A stretch of DNA of 64,000 nt from Paulinella micropora. Its lineage: Eukaryota; Cercozoa; Imbricatea; Euglyphida; Paulinellidae. The notes below the pieces were generated by a model, which saw nothing but the letters and a program-made list of their open reading frames with translations, ran no database searches and was not told the DNA's origin. Positions 42,402 through 54,251 of the stretch are shown piece by piece. Location: contig WBZZ01002446.1 in assembly GCA_019918135.1 (NCBI GenBank), positions 35,001 through 99,000 of the forward strand. Direction: 5' to 3'. A program made the translations under genes and the position numbers. The stretch's first letter is position 1. Each line of letters opens with the position of its first letter.

Positions 42402-45319
42402 TTACACCCGCCCATTAGCAAGGAAGCTGATAAAATTGGTGGTTTGCTGCGATTGCGTTGCTAGAAAAGCTGAAAGAGCATTATTTCCAGCACCGTAGGG
42501 CTGGTAGCACACATAGCACCTGCAGTTAGCAGGATGAGGCATGGCAGGAAATGCCCCTCTGCACCGCGGGCACGCACACCCGTCACCGTGCTGGAGGCAG
42601 ACAAGGCACCTGCATGTGGGTGCATGCTGATAACGAAAGGGAGCGCGCTTCGGAGCGCATTTGAAACATTTACATCCTTCACCATGCTTGGGCTCGACTT
42701 CATTTACCTCGCAATCAGGGCATTCACAGCCCTCACCATGCGCAAAGCATTCGGCGCACTTACATCCTTGCCCATGACGCTGCACTCGCTGCGGCTGCTG
42801 GCTGCCCTTGCGCTGCTTGTGGCCCTTGCGCTGCTTGTGGCCCTTGCGCTGCTTGCGGCCCTTGCGACCCTTCGCAGGCTTCGGCTCCTCCTCCTCCTCC
42901 TCCTCCTCCTCCTCCTCCTCCTCCGACTCCGTCTCTGGCTTAGACTTTTTCTGCTGCGGTTGCTTCTTTTCTGGCTTCTTTGCTGCAGGCGTCGGCTTGT
43001 GCGTCGACGCAGGCGTCGGGACAGGCGGCGACTTTACTTCCATCACGTCGGCTTCCATGGCACGCATGAAGGCACAGGGAGGACACTTGCAGCCAGGCTT
43101 GTGGTGCGAGTTGCCTCCGCCACCCTTCTTGCTAGGCTTGGTTGGTTTCGGAGTCGCTGTGGTTGGCTTCGGATTCGCTGGGCTTGGCTTGGGATGTGCT
43201 GGAGGACCCACATCCAACCATTTCAGTTTCCCATCCTGCAGTCAAAAAGAAAAGTGCTCACACATATTACTACTACACTCAACAGAAACGTACCGCATCC
43301 ACACCGACGGGGATTGACACCGGTTGCTTTCCCGCAGGATGGTTCTTCCAAAATCCCGGCCCGTAATCGGTCAATGGGAACATGCCGATGTAAAAATCTG
43401 CAACCAGTACCGGAATGGGAAACTTCCCCCCCTCTTTTTTCGTCGGCATGGTGAAGACCACATTCTCTCCTGAAAATTCTGCAGCATGATCAATCAAGCC
43501 GCCTCCTTGAGAAGCAGGAATGTTTCCTGCTAAAATTTGCTCGCGCTTGTTCATGTTCAGCTTCCATATCTTGCGCTTGAGCCTCAACGTGTGGGTGCCG
43601 GGGTTCGCTGCAATGATTTTGAACTGTTCGGGATCCGTGACCTCGTCGAACTCTTCGCCGAAAAATTCCAACCGTGGATTGTGATCCCCGTCAAACCCGT
43701 TCAAGCGGAGGCCACTGGAACCAATGAAATCTCCAAGCTTGCCCCCATTGGGCATTGCATAAACCTTCACGCAATCCGCACCCAACTCCTTGCATTCGTC
43801 GCCAGCGATGGTTCGCATGTCTAACAGCCCCCACTTCCACTTTGGAAGCGTGGCGCTCCGCTTGGGCCTCGCGGAACTGCATAAAAAAATTATGCATTAA
43901 TATTTGATTGAAGAAATGAACTTACCCGGGGGAGATGGCAGGGGATGCGCTGTCCGCTGCACTAGTCTTGCGCGAAGGGCTGCACTTCTCTTGCCGCAGC
44001 CAGACAGCCTTCGGAAGTGGAACATCCGAAGGCCAAGCATTGTTACCAGCAAACAGATGGGGCTCAAACGCAGCAGAGATAAACTTCTTCACATACTCGT
44101 CAGAAACGTTGCCAGGATGGACATTCCAGTCCTTGGTGGTCGCGATCGGATCTATGTCTCCCTCCTCGCAGAAAACAAACTCAACAGATGGTTCAAACAC
44201 ACCCTCCGCCGTGATTTCCTCCACCTGGCGCGCGAGCATAACTGCACGTCGACCCATCGTGAAGGTATCTTCAGTCGCTTGCTTCTTCTCCAACCAGCGA
44301 CCAGGCCTGCAGCAGTGCAAGCATTATTACAGCTTTCTATCACAGCTACGCCAGTAAGTACCCCAAGCACGCCAACCTCTCTGCACTACTACTAGGGCCT
44401 CGGGTCGTGAGCCAGCAATCCAGCGACTACCAGTCCACAAGCAGTGAAGGAATACGTGCACAATCTAGAAAAAAAAAAGTACCCCTATCTCTAATCCCAG
44501 ATCACTCCAGTACTGCTTGATGAGCAGCGAAAAATAAATGACAGCATTGGTCATGGGGTCCGTGAACGCTAAGAGAAGCCTATCATCACATAGCACTGCT
44601 TTATTGTACCATTCATGAAAACAGCACGTACCCTTTCTGCAATTCAACTTTTTCCTCTTGCGAGGCATCCTGCGCGAACTTAACGTAGTACTTCTTGGTG
44701 TTGGGGATTGCCCAATACTTCAAGGCTGGCTTCGGATTGACTACGAGCTGAAGTATGCGCCTGGGCTGTTTAGGCGCGCCGGTGAGGGGCGGCGACACAT
44801 CTTCACGCGCGGGGGAAGGCGGCGGCACATCTTTACCCGCGGGGGGAGGCGGCAGCACATCTTCACGCGCGGGGGGAGGCGGCGGCACATCTTTACGCGC
44901 GGGGGGAGGCGGCGGCACATCTTCTTCATTGAGACGCAGGACTGCGTTCTGTTGCAGCAGACCTGACTTGGCAGCTTCGGAAAACTTGCTGATGTTCTGC
45001 AAGTCCTTCTGCAACTGCAGCTGCTGTTCCGCCGTCAGCTCAGTCCTTTCCTCCTCGCGGCCGTTGTGCTTCGACTCGCTGTCAGAACATTAAATAATAA
45101 TATCGCAATGCAAATCAAAGTAGTAAACCTGTCATTGGGGTCGGAGTTGCCTTCTGCCGCAGCCGGGCTCTTGAGAAGAAGAAAAAGGAGAAGAAGAAGA
45201 AGGAGAAGAAGAAGAAGGAGGAGAAGAAGGAGGAGGAGAAGAAGGAGGAGGAGAAGAAGGAGAAGAAGAAAAAAAAGAAGCATAGTTGTAGCAATACTAT
45301 CAGCTGCATTAGTAGTTAC

Positions 45320-45364
<45 letters not shown>

Positions 45365-45524
45365 GAGGAGGAGGAGGTCTGGAGAAGAAGAAGAAGAAGA
45401 AGAAGAAGAAGAAGAAGAGTAGTAGTGGTAGTAGTAGCAGCAGTAGCAGCAGTGGTAGTAGTATTGGTGGTAGTAGAGGGAGGAGGAGGAGGAGGAGGAA
45501 GAAGAAGAAGAAGAAGAAGAAGAA

Positions 45525-45561
<37 letters not shown>

Positions 45562-46393
45562 AGTAGTAGTAGCAGCAGTAGCAGTAGTAGTAGTAGTATT
45601 AGTAGTAGTAGAGGGAAGAGGAGGAGGAGAAGAAGATGAAGAAGAAGAAAGAAGAAGAAGAAGAAGAAGAAGAAGAAGGAGAAGGAGAAGGAGGAAGAAG
45701 AAGAAAAAAAAGAAGAATGTATATAGTTGTAGTAAAACTAGCAGCTGCAGTGAGGAGGAGGAGAAGATGAAGAAGAAGAAAGCAAAAAAAAGAAATTCAA
45801 TTACTACCCCTCGGCTTGTTTGCTGTTATTGTTAGCAGCTTGATCTGCCATCTCGTTTGCCAAGGCGCGCTTGGTTTGTTTTCTCTTTTTCTGTGCCGCC
45901 TGCAGACAATGTCATGTATGTGCATGGCATATGTATGTATCATTGATTTACCAACCGGTTTGCGTTGCTTCTTTTTTGGAGGCGACTTAGAAGAAGGGCT
46001 TGCAGCTTCAGGCTCTTCTGCAGGTAGCGCAGTGTTTGCTGCAGGTGCTTTGCCCCTTCGAACTCTGCGCCCTCTTGCAGACGGCAGATCTTGAAAGATC
46101 TCGTTCTTGGAGGCCAGAACAAATGTTTTCCCAGAAGGAACGTACGTGTGTACGACGTTATCTGGTACACTGTGCCATGCCTTGGCCTCTGCCTTGGGGG
46201 AAGGAAAATTCCAATACTTTGCAGTAACTTCTGGGGGGATAATGCAATCCTGCAAGTTTTTCCAATTCGGTTCGCCGTTGGTTTTCAAAAAAATGCGTTG
46301 CCCCTGATCGTCCCTCTCCACCCGAAAATTTTGCATGCTCGAGACAACATGCTTGTCTACTGAATCGTCACCTTTGGGCTTTCCAGAACTCAT
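42402..46393 (-). CDS. Multi-exon gene with seven H-x3-C-x-C-x2-C modules
   Basis: About 970 codons in eight exons that I can place on the minus strand: 46393-45956, 45899-45808, 45167-45129, 45078-44632, 44579-44483, 44306-43926, 43876-43294, 43235-42402. Introns are GT-AG (e.g. GTACGT...ATAG, GTAAGT...GCAG) and mostly 49-58 bp; the second is 640 bp. Phases agree except between exons 5 and 6, where the boundary is unsettled (alternatively exon 5 ends inside ATCAAGCA|GTACTGG). The protein starts MSSGKPKGDDSVDKHV, has two short related segments (TAKYWNFPSP and LKYWAIPNTK), basic NLS-like stretches (PPKKKQRKP), and repeated DVPPPPPA units. The last exon has an acidic run, RKGHKQRKG repeats, then the cysteine modules (HGQGCKCAEC, HGEGCECPDC, HGEGCKCFKC, HAPTCRCLVC, HGDGCACPRC, HPANCRCYVC, and earlier HKPGCKCPPC). 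These probably bind metal. I know no family with this layout; a nuclear, nucleic-acid-binding role is a guess. Confidence 0.75.
45168..45807 (-). repeat. Trinucleotide-repeat-filled intron
   Basis: GAA, GGA, GTA and related triplets (plus strand) fill the second intron of the minus-strand gene. On the coding strand the part next to the acceptor is a CTT-rich tract of about 110 bp, an unusually long polypyrimidine tract. The long Arg-, Glu- or Val-rich open frames here are by-products of the repeat. Confidence 0.85.
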
Positions 46394-46882
46394 TTCTCAA
46401 TTCACTAAGTGAGTGTTGGAGGGAAATTCGACTTGAACAAAAGACACACCGGTCGGAGGTGGAAAAAGTGGCTGAAATGCCACTTTTCCAGTGTGGATTC
46501 CCTTTTTTTTCCAACATACAGGGGTGCACTCTCGTCGTCTTCAAGGCCACTACTTGTCTTCTGTGCTGTTTGACAGACGCCCTCGGTATGGTTGATATGA
46601 TATGATGCTATATGACGTTTGATTTATGACATCTAGGGCGTCTGTCAAGTTTTTTGGACCTAGTTCTATCGGGAAAAAGTAAAAGTGCTGCACTTTGAAA
46701 AGGTCTCATGTTTTTCTTTTTTTAAAATGAAAACACGTTGCTCCACGACCACAGGCATGCTGGCATGTCTTCCCCGACCCCTGCGAAGCCGCTGGCAGTG
46801 CCTAGCGCGGCAGCAATAAGGCTTGCAAGGGCCAAAGCTTCCAAGTATGCGAAATATTATTATATAATATACCACTGCTAGA
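46394..46882. promoter_or_regulatory. Divergent promoter region of the two insert genes
   Basis: 489 bp between the two start codons. It contains AAAAGTGGCTGAAATGCCAC (a hairpin, about 46466-46490), a 14-bp inverted repeat TTGACAGACGCCCT (46570-46583) / AGGGCGTCTGTCAA (46635-46648) around an AT-rich centre, and TATTATATAATATA (about 46857-46871), a TATA-like run 12-25 bp before the plus-strand start codon. Confidence 0.5.
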
Positions 46883-49800
46883 ATGGAGTTGGATATCAGC
46901 TCAACACTTGTTTCCCATGCCCTCACACTGTCAAACATGATTTTTTATGATAGAAAACATGAATCCAACATATCAGGGCCTGCAGTATTTCCTGTTTGTG
47001 GCAGGCTAACTGGCTACAGTGGGCATGAAGTGCAGCACTCACCTGGTGATCTACTAGACACTACTACGCTAGTTGATGATGAATCCGAGCATTCCTCATG
47101 TTCGTCAACAGCAACCGACAGCACTCTATTCATGCATGGCTGTAGCACGTCAGCTGGTTCATGTTCAGACTCAGGGTGTCAGTCTAGTCAGTCTGCGGGA
47201 TCGCGATCGTTTCAAAGACAGGGTGGACACTCAAGAAAGCGTATCGACGAGAGAACCGTTTCCGAACAGCATGCCAAGAGGCTCAAGAAGAGTAGGGAGT
47301 ACCAGGCATGTAAACGGTCAGCTGCAGTAGTGGAGGCTGAGTTTCCTAGTGATGAAGAGCTGCAGGCCATGTTGCTCTCTGCGCAAGGGCGACAGAGATT
47401 TCCCAAAACCAGCGCCCTCCTAGAAACTAACAAGGCTCAGGCTGCAGCTGCTTCTGCCATTGGTGACATTGTTGCTGAATTGCCGGCTCGTTCTGCACAC
47501 AAGCAAACAATTATCGGCAAGCTGAGGGGTAAGATGTCGGCGAAGGAGTTCCAGTCCTTCTTTACTTCCGTCAGTGAGAGGTATGCACGCAAAGCACTCG
47601 CTGTGCAGAAAAAAGTCCTGGAAGGACGTGCCAAAGGGGAAAAGCCTGATAAAGTCGACATTTTTGAACAGAAAAGAACGACTTATGAATCCCGCGAGGC
47701 TTTTTCTCAGTGGGAGAAGAAAGCGACTGCAAGGATTGTGTTGGAGAACATGGGCGCTAAGTCAGGGCGAGAAACTCTTTACTGGTATGGAACCACAGGT
47801 TCTTTCTACAAATCTTACCGCACTGAGCTTTTCCCCAATATCTACAAGGCCATGGTCGCTGACGCAGGGTCTGTAGAGCGCCTGGTGTACGAACTGAAGG
47901 GCACCCAGTGGGTTGCTGATAATGCAAGAGCCTACACGTGCGGCGGTCGTTGTGGCAATGCATGCAATCATTTTTACAGGCCGCGAAATGAAGCATCCTT
48001 GTACAAGATCCTGAAAGAGGATAATATTATTATTACCTTCCGCTGCATTACGAAGACCGTTCCCTGCCGGTGGCATGATAACTGGGAAAGATGGAAAGCC
48101 GAGCTCAAGCGTGAACAGGCAAAGCCAGAGGGCAAGCAGGACCTGAAGCTGATCCAGCGACTGAAGGCGAAGGTAGTGAGTTGCCAACGACACGATGAGC
48201 AGTACCAGGCGCAGCGAAGGTCGATATTTCTTGCCTGTGCACATCGCAGCCGCTGAGTTTATGTGTTGCATGCTACGCAGCTATATCCAGGCTAAGGTCG
48301 AGAGTTTGGAGGCTGGGTCCGGGGAGTGGGTCATTTACCAAGATTATTTATCTTGGTATTCTGAAACAGGCTGCAAGATGAATGATCTGCTCTTTACTGT
48401 AGTCACCCGCCGCGCCGACGGCCAGTTGCAATACGAGTACATCCACAACATCATGATGGTTGAGCACACTGGCGCAACCACCCGTTACTGCTGGGACTAT
48501 CATCTGAGGAGCAAGGAAGATGGAGGAAGCGGGGAGATCTCTTCTTTTCCCGGCCTGGTACTCGCACTGGCGATGGCGGCGGCGACTTTCAGAATTATGA
48601 GTTCGTTTTTTCCGAGGCGCACTACTGGGAGAAGTATGGAGTGGATATCAGCACGGACATGCTGTGTGCATTTCATGCGTGGAACCCATGCGACGGAGCA
48701 AAGAGGAAGTTTACCAAGGTCTTCACTAAAGACCAGGTCGAGGAAGGGCGCGGCTTCGCTCTTGTCGAGGAGTGGCTTGAGTCAGCGCAGGGAGCGGGAT
48801 ATGACAACAACCGGTTCTATGGTCACGACGCAGACGTGATCGAGAAGTGGGTGAAAGAGAACAAGGTTGAACCTCGCAAACTCAGTTCTTGGGGCCTTCG
48901 CAACTTGCGCTCGTTTCGTTACTCCAGGCCCACCCTCACTTCTGGCAAACAGTTCATTAGCGGTGTTGCCCTTGGTGCTTACACTAGCGTTGCGCCCGAC
49001 GCCGACCGCATTGTCCTTGACATGCGATCGGATGAAGTCGCTGGCGGCAAGAGGTGCGAGCCATGCACACAGCGGTTTAAGCAGCCCCATCCATCGCACA
49101 AAGGCGTCGACAAATGCCCATCGAAGAATGGCCGAGGGGAGCGTGTGGCAGCGGTTCATGTGCAGTCTGGTGCAACTGCGGACCTGACGCGGGAGCAAAA
49201 GATTTCATACTTCAAGCGGCTCGCCTCCCAGCGTTCGGCAAACAAGAAGGCAAAGAAGAGCTTCAACGTTGGGCAATTGCGCAAACCGCGCCTAGCCGAG
49301 CTCTGTCAGCAGTTGGGGCTGTCCTCTGTCGGCACGGTACCAGAGTTGAAGGAAAGGCTCCAGGCGCACATGGCACAGCAGCCCAACAGCGTGTCACCCG
49401 AGGACGCAGCAGCCGATAGCGAAGTGCCCGTCGGCAGGCTGCAGAATAAGAGCTTCAATGTTGGGAAATTGCGCAAACCGCGCCTAGTCGAGCTCTGTCA
49501 GCAGTTGGGGCTGTCATCTGTCGGCACGGTACCAGAGTTGAAGGAAAGGCTCAAGGCGCACATGGCACAGCAGCCCAACAGTGTGTCACCCGAGGGCGCA
49601 GCAGCCGACAGCGAAGTGCCCGTCAGCAGTGGAAAGAAAGGGGTGGAGAAGAGAGCTAGCAAGCAGGCTGCTACAATTAAACCTACTGCTTCTTATTCCT
49701 CGGGCGCGGCCGCAGCAGCTTCTACCAGACAGCCTCGCTCCAAGGCGGCGAAGGTAGACTCATATGCTGAAAGCGACGCAGAAGATGATGAAGGGAGCGA

Positions 49801-49948
49801 GTACGAAGAGCCCGCAACGCGCTGGATGTGCGCGTATTGTAATTATCCAAATCCATTAGGTCCAGGTGATCAGGAATTCGCAGGATGCATTAACTGCGGT
49901 GGCTTGGCTTCATCTGATGATGAATCAGATCTGGAGGAGGATGAGTGA
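46883..49948 (+). CDS. Gene with two SAP domains and a RanBP2-type zinc finger; possible transposase
   Basis: The start is ATGGAGTTGGATATC (MELDISSTLVSHALTL); the stop TGA ends at 49948. About 1,000 codons in three consecutive frames, changing near 48220 and near 48540. I find no GT-AG intron that fits either change, so the gene is either frameshifted twice or miscalled there. N-terminal third: Ser-rich, then a basic helical stretch (QHAKRLKKSREYQACKRS). Middle: cysteine/histidine-rich (YTCGGRCGNACNHF, CRWHDNWERW), then CWDYHLRSKED, FSEAHYWEKYGVDI and HAWNPCDGAKRKF, which recall the D-containing blocks of DDE-type transposases, but this is weak. C-terminal: two SAP DNA-binding domains (LRKPRLAELCQQLGLSSVGT and its repeat) and a finger W-x-C-x2-C...C-x2-C (WMCAYCNYPN...CINCGG). 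Such DNA-binding parts suit a nuclear protein acting on DNA. Confidence 0.65.
49256..49626 (+). repeat. Tandem duplication covering the two SAP domains
   Basis: Units of about 180 bp (49256-49434 and 49448-49626), nearly identical, each coding for one SAP domain plus AHMAQQPNSVSPE and AAADSEVPV. The near identity at silent sites points to a recent duplication or conversion. Confidence 0.85.
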
Positions 49949-50438
49949 GTGGGCGTGGTTTTTTTTTATTTTTAGCAGCTGAATGAGGCCAATCATGTTG
50001 AAAGTCCTTAGAAATGTAGCTGCTTGAGATGCTGACACTGTGTCTTTGCACTGGCACTGCAGGACTTTGAATTATTGCATGTTGTCACTAGCTTAGCGTA
50101 CTTGTACTGGCGAGTGGCTGGCGGGTGCCACCAGGACCAGAAAAAATAATTAGTAGCAACAAAAGCTGAATTCAATTAAATCTGCATCGAAATCGTGTTT
50201 GTATCGTTTGTACTTACGCGCTGATAGCAGGTAACATGTAGCACGTGCACTTTGCAAGTACCGGTGCAGGCCGCTATCTGCTATGGTCTGCATGCTCATC
50301 TACGCACCTTAATAATAGTTCAAACATTGTTTTTTTGCATTAAAATACAATATTACAGCTTTAAACAGTGTTCTACGTCATTATTTTAATATTTGAAACT
50401 TTGCATGCAAAAAAAGTTTCCCTACGACCGGACCCGGG
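49949..50438. other. Right non-coding part of the insert
   Basis: No ORF or repeat family seen. It is AT-rich towards the right end, with AAACATTGTTTTTTTGC and AATATTTGAAACTTTGCATG just inside the inverted repeat. Confidence 0.5.
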
Positions 50439-50466
50439 GCGGCCCCTACTCCATAAGTCTCCGTCA

Positions 50467-53400
50467 TATCCATAACACTTTGGCCCGCCTCCGATAAAGG
50501 TCATAATCTTTGCTCCGTGTAGTTCGTCCGTCCATTCACCTAACAACTTACCCGTTTTAACATCTGTTTCGCCTTGCGTTAAGTCTGTTGTGTATATTAC
50601 ACTGTCCGTATCGTAATATAGAATTCTGTTGCCTAGTTTGTCCATCATCTCATATAGTCTAATCCTCGCATGGCAAGTCGTAAACAAAGCAACTACAATA
50701 TTTGTTTACGGGGTCGCTTACCGCATCTTGTTTAAGGTCATAACTTGCTTCTATTATTTTGTCGTTGATAATGTTTATGTTTATGTTATCGACTGACTTG
50801 TCGCTCATTAACTTGTATAAGGTATCTTTGTCTTTTATCATTTTCTTTTGAGTTTTGTTTTGCTTTTCACCAAACTTGCCCCACAACGAGTTTAAGCACA
50901 ACCTAGCAACCGCTCGCCTCGCCTTCCGGGGTTTTCTTCTATTTTGTTTTCGTCCATCTTAATACCCATCCTGACGTCCATACTGTCAATGTAGTTTCTT
51001 TTTTGTTCCTGTGTAATACACCCATCAGGATATCCGCTTGACTCTTGTTTAACCTTTAAGAAAGTTTTTATATAATCTTTGAACAGGCTACTGCTCTGCT
51101 CCTTCCAATGCCATACCTCATATACCTTAATTAGCTTGTAGCCTTTGTCTAAGGCCTTGTAGATTTCGGGTGTTGCCCAAATACCAGTTATTGCTCGCTC
51201 GTTATCGGTGTGTTCACATTCATCCTTTTGTTCAGTCATTCCGCATTTATCGCATAAGTAATACATTAGTTTTCCTCTATTCGCCTTAGGTAAAACGGGG
51301 TGTAGTAATTTTCTCGGCGGTAGCATCTTAATCTTAGCCACTCCGAAATATTCTCTTTTTATGATTTTGTTTTTCATCTCCTTTCGGTCGTCGTCGTTGC
51401 TCGGTCTAATGATTTCGTGGTGCCCGCTAGGGTAAAGGTCGTAAAACATAACGGTAGGATACAGAGAGCATATGTCAATGTATTTCGCGTATTCGTTGTC
51501 GTCGTGATTTCCAATACAATGTTAGAGCATCCGTTCTACCTCCAAACATTGCTTCTCGCGGGTTAAGTCCTTCTTGTTCCGTAATTCGTTCATTAGTATC
51601 TTCCGCTAGGCTTTCACTTGTTTTCATCAATCTCCATTCACATTCCCAGATAGATACTAGTTTGCCGACTTGTTTGCTGAGTTCTTTTTCTCGTCTCATT
51701 GTTGCCTTGTATAGTTCACCCATTGTCTTATTCTTCTTAGTATTGATTGTATTACCATTAAAGCACTTTGGACATCCGTGCCATAGACATCCGTGAAATT
51801 CGTAAGCGGTTTTCGTCTTTTATCCCAACCATCTACGTAAGCATTTGATTGTCCTAAGTTAAACATCTTTTCACCGCCATTGAAAGCATGTTTGATATCC
51901 GTTTTGTCTAACCTGCTTCTGTAGGCTATCCATTCAACACAAGCCCGAGATGTAATCCTGTTTTGCTTTTCCGCCTTCAACACAGCAAATGATTTGTCTG
52001 GCATATACTTAGCCCGATACAAAGCCATAACACAACTCGCAATAGTTGTATATTGAAACGGGTCAATACCGAACTCTAGAAACTGCTTTCTAAAATCCAT
52101 ACATCCCTTCTCAAAATGTCAACACCGCTATGAAAGTATTCAGCGATTTTCTTCCGCATATCAAATGTGTTGTTTTTTGGCTTTCATACCATTTTAAGAA
52201 TTCCGCTCTTTTCTTATCTTTCATCGTATCGTAGCCGTAGTGCTTCTTATGAGGCATAACACCAACATAATTTTTATTCTTGTCAGTATTGAAGAAATGA
52301 GGGAAGAAACTTTTCTTAAGTTCTTTCAATCCAGATGTTTTAGGAAAGTCTGACAACGGCATAGTAAGAAAACTCAAACTATCAATGAAGCGGTATTTCT
52401 TCAAAGTCATCATCATTATCTTACCACCTTAATAAATGACGAATGGTGCCTGTCCGTTATCCACCAACCACTTAAGGATAAACTGACAATCAAAACCGCG
52501 ACTGTTATGAGCAATAAATGTAAAGCCGTTGTGCTTAGATTCAAAAGCCCACTTACAGAAATCATCAATGCTCTTATGGATAACTGGTGGTTCCTTACTA
52601 GCATCGTAATACTGACTTTCCGCATGATTAACAATGTGCTCGCCTGTATCATGTGTCGCTTCAAAATCAAAGAAATGTATTTCTCTGAAAAAGGTAGTAT
52701 GTCTTTCTTCATGATTTCACATTGGTGCTCAAGTGGTTTCAGTTCCTTACAATTACGACATTTCGCATAACCGCATTTGTGTTTGTCTTTCTTGTTCAGC
52801 CCGTAGGGCGAACGGTCGCTCCGCGACCTCCTGTAATTAAGACCGCACGAAAGACATTTCGCTTTGATATCGCAGTTCATCTTCTTGTGGTTATTGACAC
52901 ATACAGTGTTTGGAAACTTTCTATTACACGAATAGCAATCAGTCCAATTGCTTTTATCGTTAATACCCTTGCAGTCTTTGGTTTCGCAGATATTGCATTT
53001 AGATTCGCAGGCATGCCTTTCCATATATCCCCTTAAACATAACTCACAGAAAATTTTTTCCTACCATAGATTTCATATTAGTTATTGCATTGTAGTGGTT
53101 CTCTGTCTTAAGTATGTAAAGGTTCGTAAGTCGTTCGCCCTTTTCATTAAGCAGGTCCGTCTTATAAACCATCTTATCAGGGAATTCAACGATAACTAGA
53201 TTGTATTTAATGTGGCAAGGAAAAATTTTTATTTCAGGAATACCTCACACATCCTGAATGACTTTCGCTTCTTCGTACAACTTAATTGCCATCTCCTGTA
53301 TCTTTCGTCCCATCCTTATTACTTTAAATTTTTCGTGTTTTTCTTTTTTTGCTTTTACTACAACAACTGCTCGTGCTAAGCATATGTTGTCTGTATAATT

Positions 53401-54135
53401 AATTTGAATTACCCCTTTCTTTTTATATACATCCAACTTATTAATTACCTGAAGTCTAGTCCCTCCTGTCGGCATTTGAACAGATTTCAAAACGAATCTA
53501 AACTTATCCATATTAGAACCCTTTTCATCTGTACAAAGGCTTTCGTTGCTTTGAAATAATGCTGACAATCCTTCCAAAACATCTCTGACAGAAATCTGAT
53601 TAATAGTCTTTAAGCCTGTAGATACCGCTCCATAGTAATCTACAAACTTGATACTTACACTAACCATACTACCTTGCATCTGCCTTTTGATAAAGTCATT
53701 CAGTATTATCTCAATGAACTGTAGAATATCATTCATGCTGAAAGAAGTAAAGTTTCCAGTAAGTTTAACCCAATACTGGCTTTCATTAACACCCAGCATG
53801 TGCTTCTTTCTATCAACATGTTTGATTTCGTAGTTCGCATACCGCATTAGGTCTTTCACCTTTTCTTTTCTTTCTCTTACTTTCGCTTCAAACTGCGGTT
53901 GTACATCTACCGGTAAGGGTGGTGCTTCCGGCATAGCATGAAAGTAAACAGCACCTCTTACTCGGTTCAAGTAATTCTGGGCCGTTGTTGTATCCACCTT
54001 ATACTTTCTTTTATACCCCTCAGGAATTATGTAAAGCACATCTTGACCCCTGACCCTTTTGATTTCATAATTAATTTTTTGTTCCCTAAATTTGTCCAAA
54101 CTATACTGTATACCGTTGTAAGTATGTGTCTCCAT
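50467..54135 (-). mobile_element. PLV fossil part: protein-primed DNA polymerase 2
   Basis: Nearly the whole family layout is seen in order on the minus strand. The N-terminal part from METHTYNGIQYSLDKF includes CLARAVVVVKAKKEK. A zinc-rich part follows (CYSCNRKFPNTVC, CLSCGLNYRR, CRNCKELKPLEHQC), then the exonuclease region, RFIDSLSFLTMPLSDFPKT, FFPHFFNTDKNKNYVG, IDPFQYTTIASCVMALYR, EGLNPREAMFGGRT, a YPSGHHE block, SLWGKFGE, and the catalytic YYDTDSVIY at about 50595-50625. In relatives it copies a linear genome whose ends carry a terminal protein. Broken in about seven to nine places. The C-terminal end lies on the far side of the 8.65-kb insert. Confidence 0.82.
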
Positions 54136-54251
54136 CTTATATATTGGTTAACAAATTTTTTTGGAAATTAAATAATTATCTCAATTGTCTGCCCCCGCCG
54201 GTGTCGTCCGCTCGGTCCTGTGTGCCTCTATATATAGGGGCGCCCCTGTGT

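Larger units (their letters stand above)
41815..50466. mobile_element. 8.65-kb two-gene insert bounded by inverted repeats
   Basis: The left end 41815-41842 (ATGACGGAGACTTATGGAGT plus AGGGGCCG) is repeated in inverse at the right end (50439-50466), and GGTCGTAGG follows on the inside of both. The segment separates the C-terminal part of a polymerase fossil from the rest. Inside, the coding parts are much GC-richer than the viral flanks. Gene content: a multi-exon gene on the minus strand and a SAP/zinc-finger gene on the plus strand, divergently transcribed from 46394-46882. No target duplication is obvious, and part of the inverted repeat appears to come from the polymerase sequence itself. 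An inversion or foldback event is therefore as possible as a transposon with terminal repeats. Confidence 0.6.

Noticed and set aside
42534-43454. 306-codon Leu-rich plus-strand ORF
   Set aside because: Antisense of the last two exons of the Cys-module gene; the Leu run mirrors its Glu and Lys runs.
45066-45835. Arg-, Glu- and Val-rich ORFs
   Set aside because: Products of the triplet-repeat intron.
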